From Hemicentrotus pulcherrimus (taxonomy: Eukaryota; Echinodermata; Echinoidea; Camarodonta; Strongylocentrotidae), in the NCBI GenBank assembly GCA_003118195.1, contig BEXV01000702.1, positions 95,220 through 159,219 of the forward strand: DNA of 64,000 bases, given 5' to 3'. The notes below the pieces were generated by a model, which searched no databases, was not told the DNA's origin, and worked only from the letters and a program-made list of their open reading frames with translations. Shown here piece after piece: positions 24,136 to 37,410 of this stretch. Every line of letters starts with the position of its first letter. Position 1 is the stretch's first letter. Made by a program: the position numbers and the translations under genes.

Positions 24136-26864
24136 CTTTCATAATGAACAATCTGAAGACATTATCTTGGCGCAAGTAGACCAATATTTATTTTTCACAT
24201 TAGTACTCTTAAAAGAACGTTACAATTTTTCATGTAACTTCTTCCTGCCCTTTTGTCAAACTTTTGCTATAGACACCCACAAAGAATCCAATCAATTTTC
24301 ATTTTCATGAATACTTTATAACAGTTTATATAGATCTGAGTAGCAATGGGCTGCTCTTGAAAGCAAAATGTTCGCGAATATAAAAAGAAAACTCCACAAA
24401 TTTCTCTACAGCTATTATAGGTTTCTGTAGAGAATGGAAAAGATTTTTCCGCGAATGAATTATGGCTAAAGCTCTATTTCCTTTCTCCATACGTTAGGAT
24501 TTCTATTAGGAAGTCACGTACCAAAAAGAGGGCATGATGAAAGGTGTTTGAATCAGAAAGCCATTATATCACTTCATAAAAATTCTACCCATCAGAATGT
24601 AACACATAGTCCCACATAAATGTATTCGTGTCATCTATTATGATATGTCATGAATCCATCATGATTACTCTCTCCCGACCGGAAAGACGGAGGTGTGCTA
24701 GTTGTCAACGCCTACAATCCCCTTTCCAAGGCGAGAGAAAGAGAGCCTGGCCCGGCCCCGGTAACAAGCTTGTTATTTTGCATCCAACGTTCTTGAACTC
24801 AATTAACATTTATAATTTCAAATCACGGATACAGAGTTCAAATACTATTTTTCTGGAATTCGAATGTGAAAGAGGCGATTTTCAAACTAGCATTCCCAAA
24901 GTGGTAATCGTAGAGGGTGACACCATTCATCACCATTCTCCCCGTCGTGTCGTAAAGCGACAACTATACATCCACAAAACTATGGTAATTTTTCCCCCTA
25001 AACTTGATTAAGCTATGATTACGGAGAAAAATGGATTCAAACTTGATATTACATTACTAATACCATAGAGCCAACGGGAATGGGGGAGGGGGGGAACACT
25101 TTTTCCAGAGCGGAGAGACGTATTCGTGCAGCAAAATCGCAACTGTGCTTATAAAGATAACATTGAATATTTCACATATAATTATAGATTATTTAGTTCA
25201 AAGGCATTTCCCATACTATATATACAACAAAAGAGCAATTGTTTTTTGCATGTTTACTCTAAAATTAGCAGATTTATCTCATAAGTTTCTATGGCATAAT
25301 GCTCGATCTCGTCGATCTTCATGGTCAAAGCATGGACCCTGTCGCATAGAATAGAGTACTTCGCATTAAATAGAATGGATTGACTATTCAGGGATTCGGT
25401 AACAGAGAAATAACATTGGGATATGACTGCAACATTCAAGAGTGTAAAAAAAACAGGCTATTCTAATTCATAATTCAGCTTTAACCGAAGAATTATAATA
25501 ATACCAGTACATTATGCATTTAAATTTTTAAAAATTGCTTATAGGATTGTGTTTTATATCCTGAAACGAAAGCACGTGTATGCGATTTAAAAGCAGAGAA
25601 AGGACAACGTTGAAGAATAAAGAAAATGAAAGACGAGAGCGTAGGAGATGAAGATATATGTGAACATGTCAGGTATTTGATCAGACATCACAACAATTTA
25701 ATCAAGGTCTACACGAAAGTGGAATAGGAATCCTTCCTAATGCCAAATACTTAACTCAATTACATTGGGATCAGGATCGAAATATGTAGAATTATTTCGT
25801 ATCCCACGCAATTTAAAGGGAGACCGTTTACATCCCAGCAGCCAGTATATGGGAAGTTGACTGAAACGATTTTATTGGTGGCGCCTGGCTACATCATTGC
25901 TTAACTTGCTTATTTCTAAAATGACTACTAAATTATATTTCATGTGATGAAAAATGAAATGACTGAAGCTTCATTTTGACGTTACCTTCAAATTTTGCAA
26001 TTCTATCATCTTTATCTTATAATAAGTGCGATCAATGTTCCTACCATGGACTGGTAATGATAACACAATCATAAAGCCTTTCAAGAAATAAACTCAAGGG
26101 TGATATCAATACCCAATTGTATTGATTATAAATCACATTTTTATTATGTAACATGACTTTGACGTGTTTGTAATTTCAATATTTTGACGCACAAGTCTAT
26201 TAGCATTGGTTGAGTTCGTGAAAGTCGTTACGATCGTTTAATGTACCTTGTTTAATTTCTGTAATATAATGATTTTTCAAATTGTTATTCTGAGCAGAAT
26301 ATTAAAGAATTTGAAATACAGTTTGTGTATCACGATGCAAGCATGAAACCTGACAACCTTTAAGATCAAGGGACTGTTATAGCGAACGGGCGGTCTGGCC
26401 GGCACAGAAGCGCAAATTTCATATCCAGCCCGCCATCGAAAGTTAAATCCTTAAATTGTGGGAGGGGATTAGCAAGACCCCATGGATCATCCCAACTAGA
26501 TCCCTTAATCTGGATACTGGTGTAGGGGCAGTGACACGAGTGAAATGGAATTCTTTGTAAGTGTGTTCTCGGATGGAGACGCCAACGTATAGACCTCTAG
26601 TCATGTAATGTTGAACTTGAAATATTATATCTTCTGGGAGGTTTTCTGAATATCTTCCTTCTACATTCTGAGAAAACATTTGATTAAAGAAAAGGAATAT
26701 TACAAGTACTTTCTTATTCTCTTTAGCATATTTCCACAATTTTCATTATTCTTAGTCAATGATTATGATATTTCAATTTTACAAAACACAAACTCATTAT
26801 ACAATAATATATAAACAACCTGCACACCCACGATCACGCACATGCATTCGAGCGCACAAACACC

Positions 26865-26900
26865 CTCTCTCTCTCTCTCCCTTATCTCTCAAACTCTCTC
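26865..26900. repeat. CT microsatellite
   Basis: Short CTCTCT run preceded by CACACA-like sequence, within intron 2 near exon 2. Confidence 0.7.
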
Positions 26901-27515
26901 GATCTCGATGAAAAGTAGTCATGATCAATATGGCTACAGATTACGGAACTACAGTTACGTAATTATCTTCTGTAGATGTAGAACTATAGCTCTTGGACAA
27001 TACCAATAGCTCAAAATAATTAAGAGGTAAGCTACATTGAATATTTCGCTGATAAACTGCATACAAGTGAATCTGTTTGTGCTATAATCTTTAATACACT
27101 ATCCTTTTCTTAGCCTCTATCTTGAAGCCATTTGAGGAGGCAATACTCTCCATAGAATTTATTTCCCTTCTATTCCATTTTGTAAACGCTCTCTTTCTTT
27201 CATTCCAAATGGTAAAAACGTATGAGGAGGGTGGCTAAGGCACACAAGAATGAAACCTAACGAGACTGACAACGTTGGGACCTTCTGAAAATTTATTTGA
27301 GCACGGTTTCACGAGACCGATTGGCCATGATACCGACAGATCGGACTCGCGGTCTTTCTGAAAACTTTTCTGAGGGTTCACTCACACAAGTCTCATCGGC
27401 TGTCGGTCTACTGGAATACCACCGGGAAGGCAGGTACGTCATGGCTCTGCCCCTTGGTTTATGGATCCATCAAAATGAAAAAGAAGACATTTTGATTGTT
27501 CTTCAATATACCTAC

Positions 27516-27742
27516 CTTCCTTTACAATGTTGAGTCTTTGTGCATCATTTGTCATACTGCAATTCCATCTTTCATGTTTGAATTGTTGTCTGCACTCTGT
27601 TAGGCTGAGACGGAAAGCATCTAAAAGAACCACAACCATTCCGTCATCTCTATTGCACAGTTTCTGCTGTTTCTTGGTGAGGAACAAATTCTTACAATCG
27701 CGGCCCATTCTGTCTAGAGATATCCGATTTGTACTTGATAAC
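27516..27742 (-). CDS. Wnt9: Wnt9 exon 2
   Basis: Encodes part of Gly37 through the first base of Gly113. The acceptor is CTTAATTCCAG before GTTATC and the donor is GAAG|GTAGGT. It holds the first four mature cysteines, in the order DCK, LCN, ECR, NCS. The Wnt N-terminal helix LTKKQQKLCNRDDGMVVVLL lies at 58-77. QFKHERWNCS (90-99) carries an N-glycosylation site at Asn97. Vertebrate WNT9 has QFRFERWNC at the same place. The following GT two codons into the intron (GTAT) is rejected because it would break the join to GMKETAF. Confidence 0.95.
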
Positions 27743-29044
27743 CTGGAATTAAGAGTGAGGATACAAACAGAAATGAGAAAACTACTTAATTCAATATTAA
27801 ATGCAATATTAGTGTACAGTGGAAGATCCGGGGCAAGGAGCGTACTGCCAAAGGAAAGAACATTCAAAATATGACGTTTTGAAGTCTGTTATTTGAGATT
27901 GATTTAGAATTCAATGAAGATCATGAAGATAATACATACATCTGGTTAGATGTGAGCAAATATGAGCAGTGATGCAACATAACAGCTGATAAACTGCATT
28001 TTTTTTTTAAAGTCGATTATAGACACAATTATAGAGGAGAAAAAAATAGTACTTGAATGCATACAGAAACTAGAAAGAGTAACGTTTTAACAGGAAGTAA
28101 AATAAATTAAAATACACTTTAAATATATCAGCTGGAAAGTGTAAAGAGTTGTTATGAACTGTATGGTGCATAGCATGTAACATGATAAACGTGGCCGGGA
28201 TTTCTTTTCCCTTTACTTCAAAATCAAGGAATAAAGAGCAGGCGGTTTCCGGGATTATAAATCCTTCGCAAATATTTGATTTATTTAGGACAACGATTGT
28301 CTTAGAAATGAATCATTTTGATTGAAACATCTAGGTCAACAGTCATCAAATATTTACGGAATACCTCTCAGGATAGTTCACTGGGGGTTAGTAGTTTAAG
28401 ACATATAAACAAAAATGAATATCACCCGATGTGTCTCATTCACACAATTTCCAAGTATTTTATTTTTATCCAATTCTTGATTGGAATGCGTTCGTGTAAA
28501 ATCGGGTGTATTGTAGATTTGTATCGCGAAATGGTGATCTCCTTCGAATGAAGTAGGATCACATTATGGAATATGAGGATTTAAAAATGAAATATGATGA
28601 CATTTAGCCTTAATATTTTAATAATCTGGATAAAACCTAGACGCGGATGATAATCATTATAATGTCAATGATTATTATACCGACGAAAAAGGTGTGCCCA
28701 CAAAACTGAGGTGAAATAAAAGCATTATGATGCTTACAAATACAAGCTGTTACAGAAATCACTACATAACTGTCTTATGAAATATATCTGGTGCCTCATT
28801 CTCAAGTAAAATGTTCAATGTTATTGGAAAGTGGGACCCTCAAATCGGGTAAATCACCTAGGGAAAATATTTGCTACAATGGCGATAAGCCTTTCGAAAA
28901 CAAATATATAGCATATTCAAATATATTACATCTGCCAAGAATAGGGGAAACAACATGAAGGGAGACGCTGAATTCAGTGGTTTCCACTTCAGTGCACCAG
29001 GCAGCGGTATTTTTTTTTTAAAGAGTTATGGTATGTTATGACGA

Positions 29045-29215
29045 GGGGTGTAAGCTAGGTATGGGAATGAGTGTGGACAGGGATGTGGAAAGGGTGTGGA
29101 AAGGAGTGTGGAAAGGGGCGTGGAAGGGGGTGTGGAAAAGGAGTGTTGAAAGGGACGTGGTAATGAGTGAGAAAAACGGTGTCGAGAGGGGTGTGGTAAC
29201 GAGTGAGGAAAACCT
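29045..29215 (+). repeat. G-rich 12-bp minisatellite
   Basis: About 12-14 degenerate copies of a 11-13 bp unit close to GTGTGGAAAGGG. The + strand is nearly free of C. Proline/serine/histidine-rich frames on the other strand arise from the repeat. Confidence 0.85.
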
Positions 29216-32200
29216 GCTATAAAGGTTGGGCCGGCAACGTTGTGCGAATAAGAAAGTGATATTAGGGGACAATTCGCCAAGATGTATCAATTTTTGTGTC
29301 GAGTCGGAAGTATAGGAATGATCAGATTTCAAGCATAAAGATAACTAGGAAGTAAAAATAGAAGAGGAAATAAGAGAGGATGTGTTTACAAAAGTAAAGG
29401 ATTTTTATCGTAAAGAAAGAAGAACAAGAAAATATCGACATGAGCTAGAATGAGATCGGTGGGGTAAGTTGGATAATGAATATTTTTTCATCTCTTACCT
29501 CCCCAACCTTTTTTTTTCTCAACGATTTACACCAACGTTTCCTCGATCCAAAATGGATCAAAGATTAACGACGACCCATTGTCGACCTCCTCTTCATGGC
29601 ATTTATGACCAGTATATTTTACGACGTATTATTCACCAACCCGATTGCTAGTCGAACAAAAGGACATATGAGAGTGGGATCAATTTCAAGTTCAGACGCC
29701 TATTGGAAGTAGGAACGATACTAGTCTATCATTTCTGACTTTCATCCACCTAATTTCTCTGTAGGAAGTTAAGAGTCTAATGATTGCGACCAATTTTACG
29801 TGTTGGATTACAATCAAACTTATTACTTTTTACTAAATAGCGTGGCCTAAGGTAGTGTTACGTAACATGATTTCCAACTGTAACATTACGTCACACAGGA
29901 CCAATCTAACTGTGCTGTTTTCTTTAACTTAAAAAGATGAACGATGTTTACGTCCATACAGTGCTACCCGCGTTATTACAAACTACAAGTATGGATCGCA
30001 TTTATTTACCCATCCATGTCTCAAAAGCTTAGTCGATGGTATCTTAGTGGATCTTGAATCTAAAACCTGACCATTCTTAATCTTTCCAGGGCATACACCC
30101 CATTTAGAGGAATGACGGTATTGGATTCGAGACTACGCGAATCAGGTAGAGAAATTGGGGTTAGGGGAGATAGATAGAGGGCGTAACTAGATACAAAACT
30201 TTCACACGAACGGACAATTGCAAAGTAGCAATGAAAACTTAGGCCAGCATTCCGAAACACGGTCGAATTTCTAATATTCTTTGTGGAGATGTTGCTTTTA
30301 GTGTTAAGTCATTTTACCCGAGTCATTCAAGTCACCCTGTACCGACATTGACACTTTTAATGTTGTTTGAAGGATAATCTGGAAAGAATTCATGCCGCGA
30401 GTCTGGTTCATACAATACAATAGTCATTTCAAACCAAAGCAAGTAGTAACGTGAACGAACGATCTCGTCTTGCAAGAAAAGAAAAGAATGTACATGATAT
30501 GTTGAGTAGCCTTACAAAGTGGACGTTGTGTGTGCATGTCTTTTTATGGAAGAGCGACAAAAAAAAGTATCTTCAAAATCTTGTTCCTCTAAAAAATAAA
30601 AAATGTTTGTACTGAGAAATTGAATCAACAAACTTACAGGATTGTGCTCGCCACGTATATCATATACATAATGCTCAGACTGTAAATGAAAACGAAGTGC
30701 TTGATTGTGAATGTTGATTTATAATACATTATACATGAAAAAGAAATAGTGATAACACATACCAAAAACGTTTTTAAAAAAATCACACCTACATTTTATA
30801 TTCTCTTTCATAAAGGAAATATAACTATATGTCAGTAGACTAAATATTCGAATGATGACGTAATAAGTAGCCCTGGTATTGTTGTTACGCCCTTTCTCAA
30901 GGGTTCTTTCCCCCGCCAAACCCGAGAAGTTTAACACATCACTTAACACGTCTGCTAATGACGAGTCTTCAAGGGGCGGGGCGGGGTCATTGCTTCTGAT
31001 CTAATGTATCATAAATTTTGACAACACATCTTTCCCCCCATGCTCCCCTAGTCAAATCATTAATTCTCCATTTCATCAATAATCTTGAATAAGATAATTT
31101 ATTACATTAATTAATTACACGAATATTAGATTAATAGCAGTGAGTAGCTGAGTATTATGAAATTAAGTATTATGGTACTGACGATATATAGGTCGGGCAA
31201 ACTTCAATAAGTGATTGAGGCTCTCAAGAGAAAGATCGTTTTGAAAGCATACGCTTATTCTGAATAAATACAGAGAATGAACCATTATCTTCTATTAATT
31301 TCACATTCATGTCAGAACCATCGCAAACCTTTCATCAATCAAAAACAATGTTCTCCGTCTAAGTTTCAAAACTCGATTCCGATTGGTTGTTGAGCTTGTG
31401 ATTGATGACTATGACAATTAGAACCAATGACAAGCGTTTGTGCATGACATCACTGATATTTTCTCCATTGTATTTCAAACTACGAACATGAGATCGATTA
31501 AATTAACCGGATTAAATTCTTCCTACTTGTCATTTTACTTGGGATGTCTTCCCACTTTTCCGGATATTTCTCACCTACACATGTAGGCTTTTAATGGGGC
31601 TCATTTCCGACCAGTTGTTTCTCGAGTTTCCGTTTTGATATCTTCTCACCCTCCTCGTTAATGAACGAAGGATCTTTAAGGGCACGTGTGGCGTGCTTGT
31701 TTGCTAGTTTAATTAATACAATGGATAGAAGCCTGGCGTCACGAAATCAGTTCAACTGTTTGACACGATTAAGAACAATTATTTTTTAAAACATTAACAA
31801 TCGAAAAGTACTCCTTTGCGGTATCTGTCGTCATTCTAGCTGGGAGAAGGTCTGTTTCATCTAATTCCTCCATAATATATCCACGATTTTTCCTACAAAA
31901 ATGTTAAAAGTTTACAAGTGATTGTACTCAATAGCAAGATATAGTTTATCATTCGTTTTTATATGAAAACTCTGGATATCACAATTTCCCAAGACCCTTC
32001 CCATAAGGCTAACATTTTAGATAAGTTCATAAAAGATTACCACCGGACTTTGAGTTACAGGTAACTTTTCCCCTCTATTCTTCCCTTTCTTTCGTGTGCA
32101 GACAGATTCTCTTTTGGCAGATTCCCTATTTGTAATCATGATATTACCTTTAAAGAAAAGGGTATAACTTATGTTGAAATTGCATTATGTCATGTAAAGT

Positions 32201-33003
32201 GAACCAGTTTGGTTTGAGTGTAATTGAACATGACAAATTTTACTGTCTTTGACCCAATTTCTCCTATTTAAACCAAAAAACACAAGAAAATAGAAACTTG
32301 TATGTTCTTAGCAAACTGTCTGGAAAATTAGAGGTCTCGAGTTCGGCTTTCAAAGAAGTCAGAAAGTGTAAAGGAAACGAATGATTACCTGTATTTTGAA
32401 AGAGAATAACGTTCGGAACAGACTTCAATGGAGTCGAGGGAATTCTGCTGTTTTAGATCATAAATTTTCCGCGCTCTTTTCACAATCTTCAAACCTATCA
32501 TACTATTCCTGCAGGCTCTCGTGATGTTTTGCACGTACATTTTTTGTCTCATTTAGTCAATGTTGGCTTGTATTCAAGTGTACAAAATAAACGATGACTA
32601 TGTCCAGAACACAGAGTTGGCTTCTTTATTTTGAGAGAAAAGTGGATCTACTGTTCTAAAAACCATCCCAGGGACAATTATCACTAAATGGCACTCTGAG
32701 CGAGTCCCAAACTCGCAATGATTTACCTTTGTAGGTTTGAAAAGGTTGAAGAGTTATGTCGAGTATCTTGAATTTGCTCCACATATTTTATCTTTCTATC
32801 TTCCCAGTTATGCCTCTCTTGCTCTCGTTGATATTCGGTCTTTCTATTTTGGTATACTTCCAGAAGATTGTAGACCATTCTTAATTTGAATTGTATATCT
32901 TTATTCATCAGTATCTACATGCATGAATCATTTAGAATTGCAACAATTTCTTTAGTTATAACAGTAGTCATGCAGGTTTGACATGTCAATGGTCAAGAGG
33001 GTG

Positions 33004-33235
33004 ATACAAATACAAATTGAACAACGAATACCAACTCACAACATGCTACTTGTAGTACTTGACAATGTCAGCTCGTAATTCTGCATGTGTATAGATATTT
33101 CCATTAGGGTCATGATGATGATATAAATACAAATTGAACAACAAATACAAACTCGAACCATGCTGGTTGACTATGTCAGCTCGAAAGTCTGTGAAAATAT
33201 ATTTCCATTCTGAAAGACAAGCACCATCAAACTAA
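33004..33235 (+). repeat. diverged 117-bp tandem duplication
   Basis: AAATACAAATTGAACAAC occurs at 33008 and 33125. The downstream blocks (ATGCTACTTG/ATGCTGGTTG, TATGTCAGCTCG, ATATTTCCATT) follow in the same order in both halves. Confidence 0.75.
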
Positions 33236-33839
33236 ATCATCTAAAAGTTATAAAACAACAATAAACGCTAGGCCTATAAATTATGAGTAAGTGTATCGTG
33301 CGAGACCATCGTCAGACAACATATCAACATTGCCAGCTCATTCGGGTATACTACGAATTACCAGATGAATTAGAGACAGGACGTGAACACAAAACCAAGA
33401 AAAACAAGAAGAAAAAAAAAACGCCTTTTATTACGGTATTTTTCGGATCTCTAATTAAAGATCTTGCTAACGTTTAAAGCTCTTTGAATTATCATGCCAG
33501 AATTCTGAGCGCTATAGAATTAGAAAAAAAGGGTGAATTGAATATTCACAACTAACTTTAGCAGAGAGGATAAGCCTATTCTGATACGCACTAATCCTTT
33601 CTTTATCCCCACACGTTGTAATGTATGTTGGACATTGTCCAATTCACACCGATGATGCAAGTGCTTTTCATGAACACGACAGGCAGGCTATATTCTTCAT
33701 CAACACTAACATGGTATTTTGAACACAAACCACGCTGTGTTACCGAAGATCTAACCTTCTGATGTAGGATTCAGGGCATCGATCGCTAAACGGTTCGGGA
33801 TGGGGAGTGCATTAGAAAGCTATGAATGGGACCCCTCTA

Positions 33840-33850
33840 CCCCCCCCCCC
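33840..33850. repeat. C11 homopolymer
   Basis: One of about a dozen runs of 10 or more G or C in this AT-rich window. Confidence 0.9.
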
Positions 33851-36067
33851 TCCCATTTCAAATTCAATGTCGATAAAGATATCATTTTATACAAATCATA
33901 AATTGCCAAACTTGAGTAGGAAAAATTTAAATTAGAGGACCCTCTCGTTATATACAGTATGTCAGAAATTTAATTTTCGGCACACTACTGATTAAGTTAT
34001 GAGATAAAGTCTATACATAGACTTCGACAATCCTTCAAATATCATCATCGTGACATCGCACATCTTTAAAAAAAAAGAACTGTAGGATTTTTATCGAAGT
34101 TTATGAATACAGTATCACCACTGCCCATATTTCTCTAACTTCCAAAGTTATATTTAGGCCAATTGTATTCGTGTTGATTTGATAAGCTCAGCTCTTCAGG
34201 CTTCGAGATGTACTGTTTGATCACATCGAAGTGAATATCTTAGACAGCTGCCGTCCGCCACTATAAAGCTGTACTTTTTCATGTCCGTGTATACACTCTG
34301 TTCTACTACTACTAGTAATGAGTTATACTTTGTATTCTCTGCTTGCGATGGTCAAGATTGAATGAACATTCTCCACATGTAGGTGTGAAGGAAATGCCTA
34401 CAATGCGAGACAAATAATGACTTAATTCAATTTATTTTTAGTATTGTGTTGATTAATTGAAACTTCTTCATTGTTCAAATCAAACGAAATTGAAATATGG
34501 GAAGGTGCTGGACCTAGTCCACTGTTTTGTATTACAATGCTAACTAATTAATGCAATGTGTCTTGTTTACCATAATAAGGTTGCATTTCGTTTTGTAAAA
34601 ATCTATTTCTTGCAAAGATTAGTAAAGTAGCACCACAATAAATGTCAGACCCAAACTGTTTGAGACAACCAATGCTTTTTGATCAATTTGGGCTACCCCT
34701 TCTTCTCATGATCTTTTTTTATATCATCACTATTCCTTCTGTACAGTTAACTTTAGAAATGTTGATGCTTGATTTTATGGATTTCATATTTAAGAATGGC
34801 TTCTATTTTGAAGTCTGACATATGGGAATTTAAGGAAGTGTCGCCTTTGAAAATTAGAACATTTCTGATTTTCATTTCGTATTTTTCGATACGATGTTAG
34901 ACATTTTTTACTTTACATAATCATAAATGTAAAGATGTATGAGGAATGATTTCAATGAGTTCCGTGTTATTGACCCCCGAGGTTTAGACGTATGACCATG
35001 ATATGAATGTATCGACAAGATAGGATTAATGTTAATTGGTCGAGTACAGAGAAGGAGGTATGATTTGTTGGCAGCTGTGAGGACACTATATGTATCAACA
35101 TGTGTTACAATAACAGCAATAGGTTTGAATATGGCGTATCTAGAAATAACTCATGACTTGAAGTGTCCCAAAGAGAGACGAAGAGTCTAATCGAACAGAT
35201 TACGTAACTCAATGATTTTTGGATCCGCATCAGCCAACACAACTACGTTTTACAATACTTACAGACAATGTTTAGTGTGATATTTGAATTGTATTGTTTA
35301 TTTGAATTACAATATACTTCTTCACTGATCATAACATTGGCACATTGGAGACAGTAACTACGAACGTATTTAAATGTATTAAAAGTGGGCTGTATAAATC
35401 AATAGTGGTAATGAGGGTTGGTTTAGATAAATTGTTCAGAAATTTGCTAATTAGGCCGAACCTAATTATTGACTACACCTTATTCATACAATATCAAACG
35501 ATACCATCACCCCGGCTACCCATTTCTCAAACAATTTGTACCACCCCACCCCAAGGAGATCTTGAAATGCATCAAATGATTCCCATGACCTCCGAATTCT
35601 TAAATCCTTCTTCCTTCAAAATCTCACACCCTTGAAGACCCTTCCATATATCAAGACCTATGACAAATGTATGCTTCAAGGACACACACACACACACAGG
35701 TGGTTAGACGTATTCTCATCGATCGTCCCACTATATACACCTTCTTTAACAAAACTTCTTCAGTGAGGATTCGTTCAAACTCTTACTATCGACCACCCCT
35801 CCCGCCATACCTAAGCTCCAACACCATTGCCCTATTACAATACCTCTGTATTCTTTTTTTTTATTGTTTTATTTTTTTTAATATTATTATTATTATTATT
35901 ACTTATTTTTTTATTTATTTATTTATTTATTTTTATTTTTTTGGGGGGGGCTCTATATTTTCACCTATCCTCCAAATTCTCCAGGGCCTCCTACCAAGCC
36001 CAACCCCGTCTCTTCCAACCAAGACTCTTTCTGTCAACATCTACCTCCTTTATATACCCACCTTATT

Positions 36068-36190
36068 TACATTGGGTTTTAACCCCATCCCCTATCGAAC
36101 ATGTCAGAACTTTTTACATTGGGTTTTAACCCCATCCCCTATCGAACATGTCAGAACTTTTTACATTGGGTTTTAACCCCATCCCCTAAC
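36068..36190 (+). repeat. 47-bp tandem repeat
   Basis: The unit GGGTTTTAACCCCATCCCCT... starts at 36074, 36121 and 36168, exactly 47 bp apart. The first two copies are almost identical. GGGTTTTAACCCC inside each unit is itself self-complementary. Confidence 0.9.
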
Positions 36191-36879
36191 TTAAAGAGGC
36201 TCCGTTACCACGGTTACCAATTATTTAATTCATACTCCGCCCCATTCCCTTGCAAACCATCCCATCTTTATCTTTTCCCCATATTAATCCTCCAAAAGCA
36301 ACGCTCGAACATTCCCTATGTATCAGTAACAAACTTCAATCCCAATGTTTGACAGACCTCCCTTTATATAGTACATACCTTCCTAAACTTGTTGCCCCCT
36401 TCTTAATCACACCCAAATCGATGCTTAATACAACCAATGGAAGCCCTAAACGAGATCGGAGGGAACCCTCCTTAACTACCCTGTTTATAGTAAGTACCCC
36501 CTCCATTTACACCCCAATTCACTGAGTCCTTTTCCCCTGCCCCCTCCGTACCCACTCCCAAAACAATTCTCATAATTGAAATATATCAATCGAACCTCAA
36601 ACAATGCAATAAGGTCTCCCTTTACATACCACCTTCAACTGATCGCACCCTCCTTTCTAAGAAAACAATCTAAACTGCTTGCCATTCCTTACCTCCTGCT
36701 AAAATAACGCCCCACCCCTCGTTGCTCGCTCCCCAAGCGATGCTCATTCCAGAAAAGGTTGGATAACCCCATCCCTTCCCGCTTTAACCGACCCCCCTCA
36801 TTACCTCTTCTAAACTTAGTTCCCTTCCTTACACCTACAAATTAATCTAATCCCCTACTAAAATAATGACCCCTCCTTA

Positions 36880-37410
36880 CCCAACCCCCAAGCGATGCTC
36901 ATTACTTTCATATCAATTGAACCTCAGACAATGCTGGGCATACCTCCCCCTACCCCTTAAACTGACTGCCCCCTCCCTCCGTCTACTAAACTTATTTACC
37001 CCTCCTTATCCCCATACTAATATAACACCTCGTCCTTACCCACTCTCCCAAAGCGATGCTCATTACAATGTATCAGAGGAACCTCAGACAATGCTGGGCA
37101 TACCTCCCGCTACCCCTTAAACTGACTGCCCCCTCCCTCCGTCTACTAAACTTATTTACCCCTCCTTATCCCCATACTAATATAACACCTCGTCCTTACC
37201 CACTCTCCCAAAGCGATGCTCATTACAATGTATCAGAGGAACCTCAGACAATGCTGGGCATACCTCCCCCTACCCCTTAAACTGACTGCCCCCACCCTCC
37301 GTCTACTAAACTTATTTACCCCTCCTTATCCCCATACTAATATAACACCTCGTCCTTACCCACTCTCCCAAAGCGATGCTCATTACAATGTATCAGAGGA
37401 ACCTCAAACA
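36880..37410 (+). repeat. 160-bp tandem repeat, three near-identical units
   Basis: ACCTCAGACAATGCTGGGCA begins at 36921, 37081 and 37241, and a diverged start lies at 37401, an exact 160-bp period. Units 2 and 3 differ at only a few positions. Because 160 is not a multiple of three, each unit shifts frame and long apparent frames recur in overlapping registers. They are not genes. Confidence 0.92.

Larger units (their letters stand above)
13484..27515 (-). other. Wnt9 intron 2
   Basis: A 14,032-bp intron with donor GTAGGT (27510-27515) and acceptor AG at 13484-13485. It holds a run of 13 G at 13982-13994, a TIR element, the U6-like locus, GA tracts, interstitial telomere repeats, a small MITE and triplet arrays, each listed separately. 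The stretches 14150-15740, 22400-23670 and 24150-27500 show no feature that I can support. Confidence 0.85.

Noticed and set aside
24628..25011. 127-codon frame on the + strand
   Set aside because: No recognised domain, no splice partner and no compositional shift. Frames of this length occur by chance in 64 kb.
27508..27511. Alternative donor GTAT, four bases into intron 2
   Set aside because: It would shift the join to exon 3 out of frame and break KEGMKETAF, which aligns with other Wnt9 proteins.
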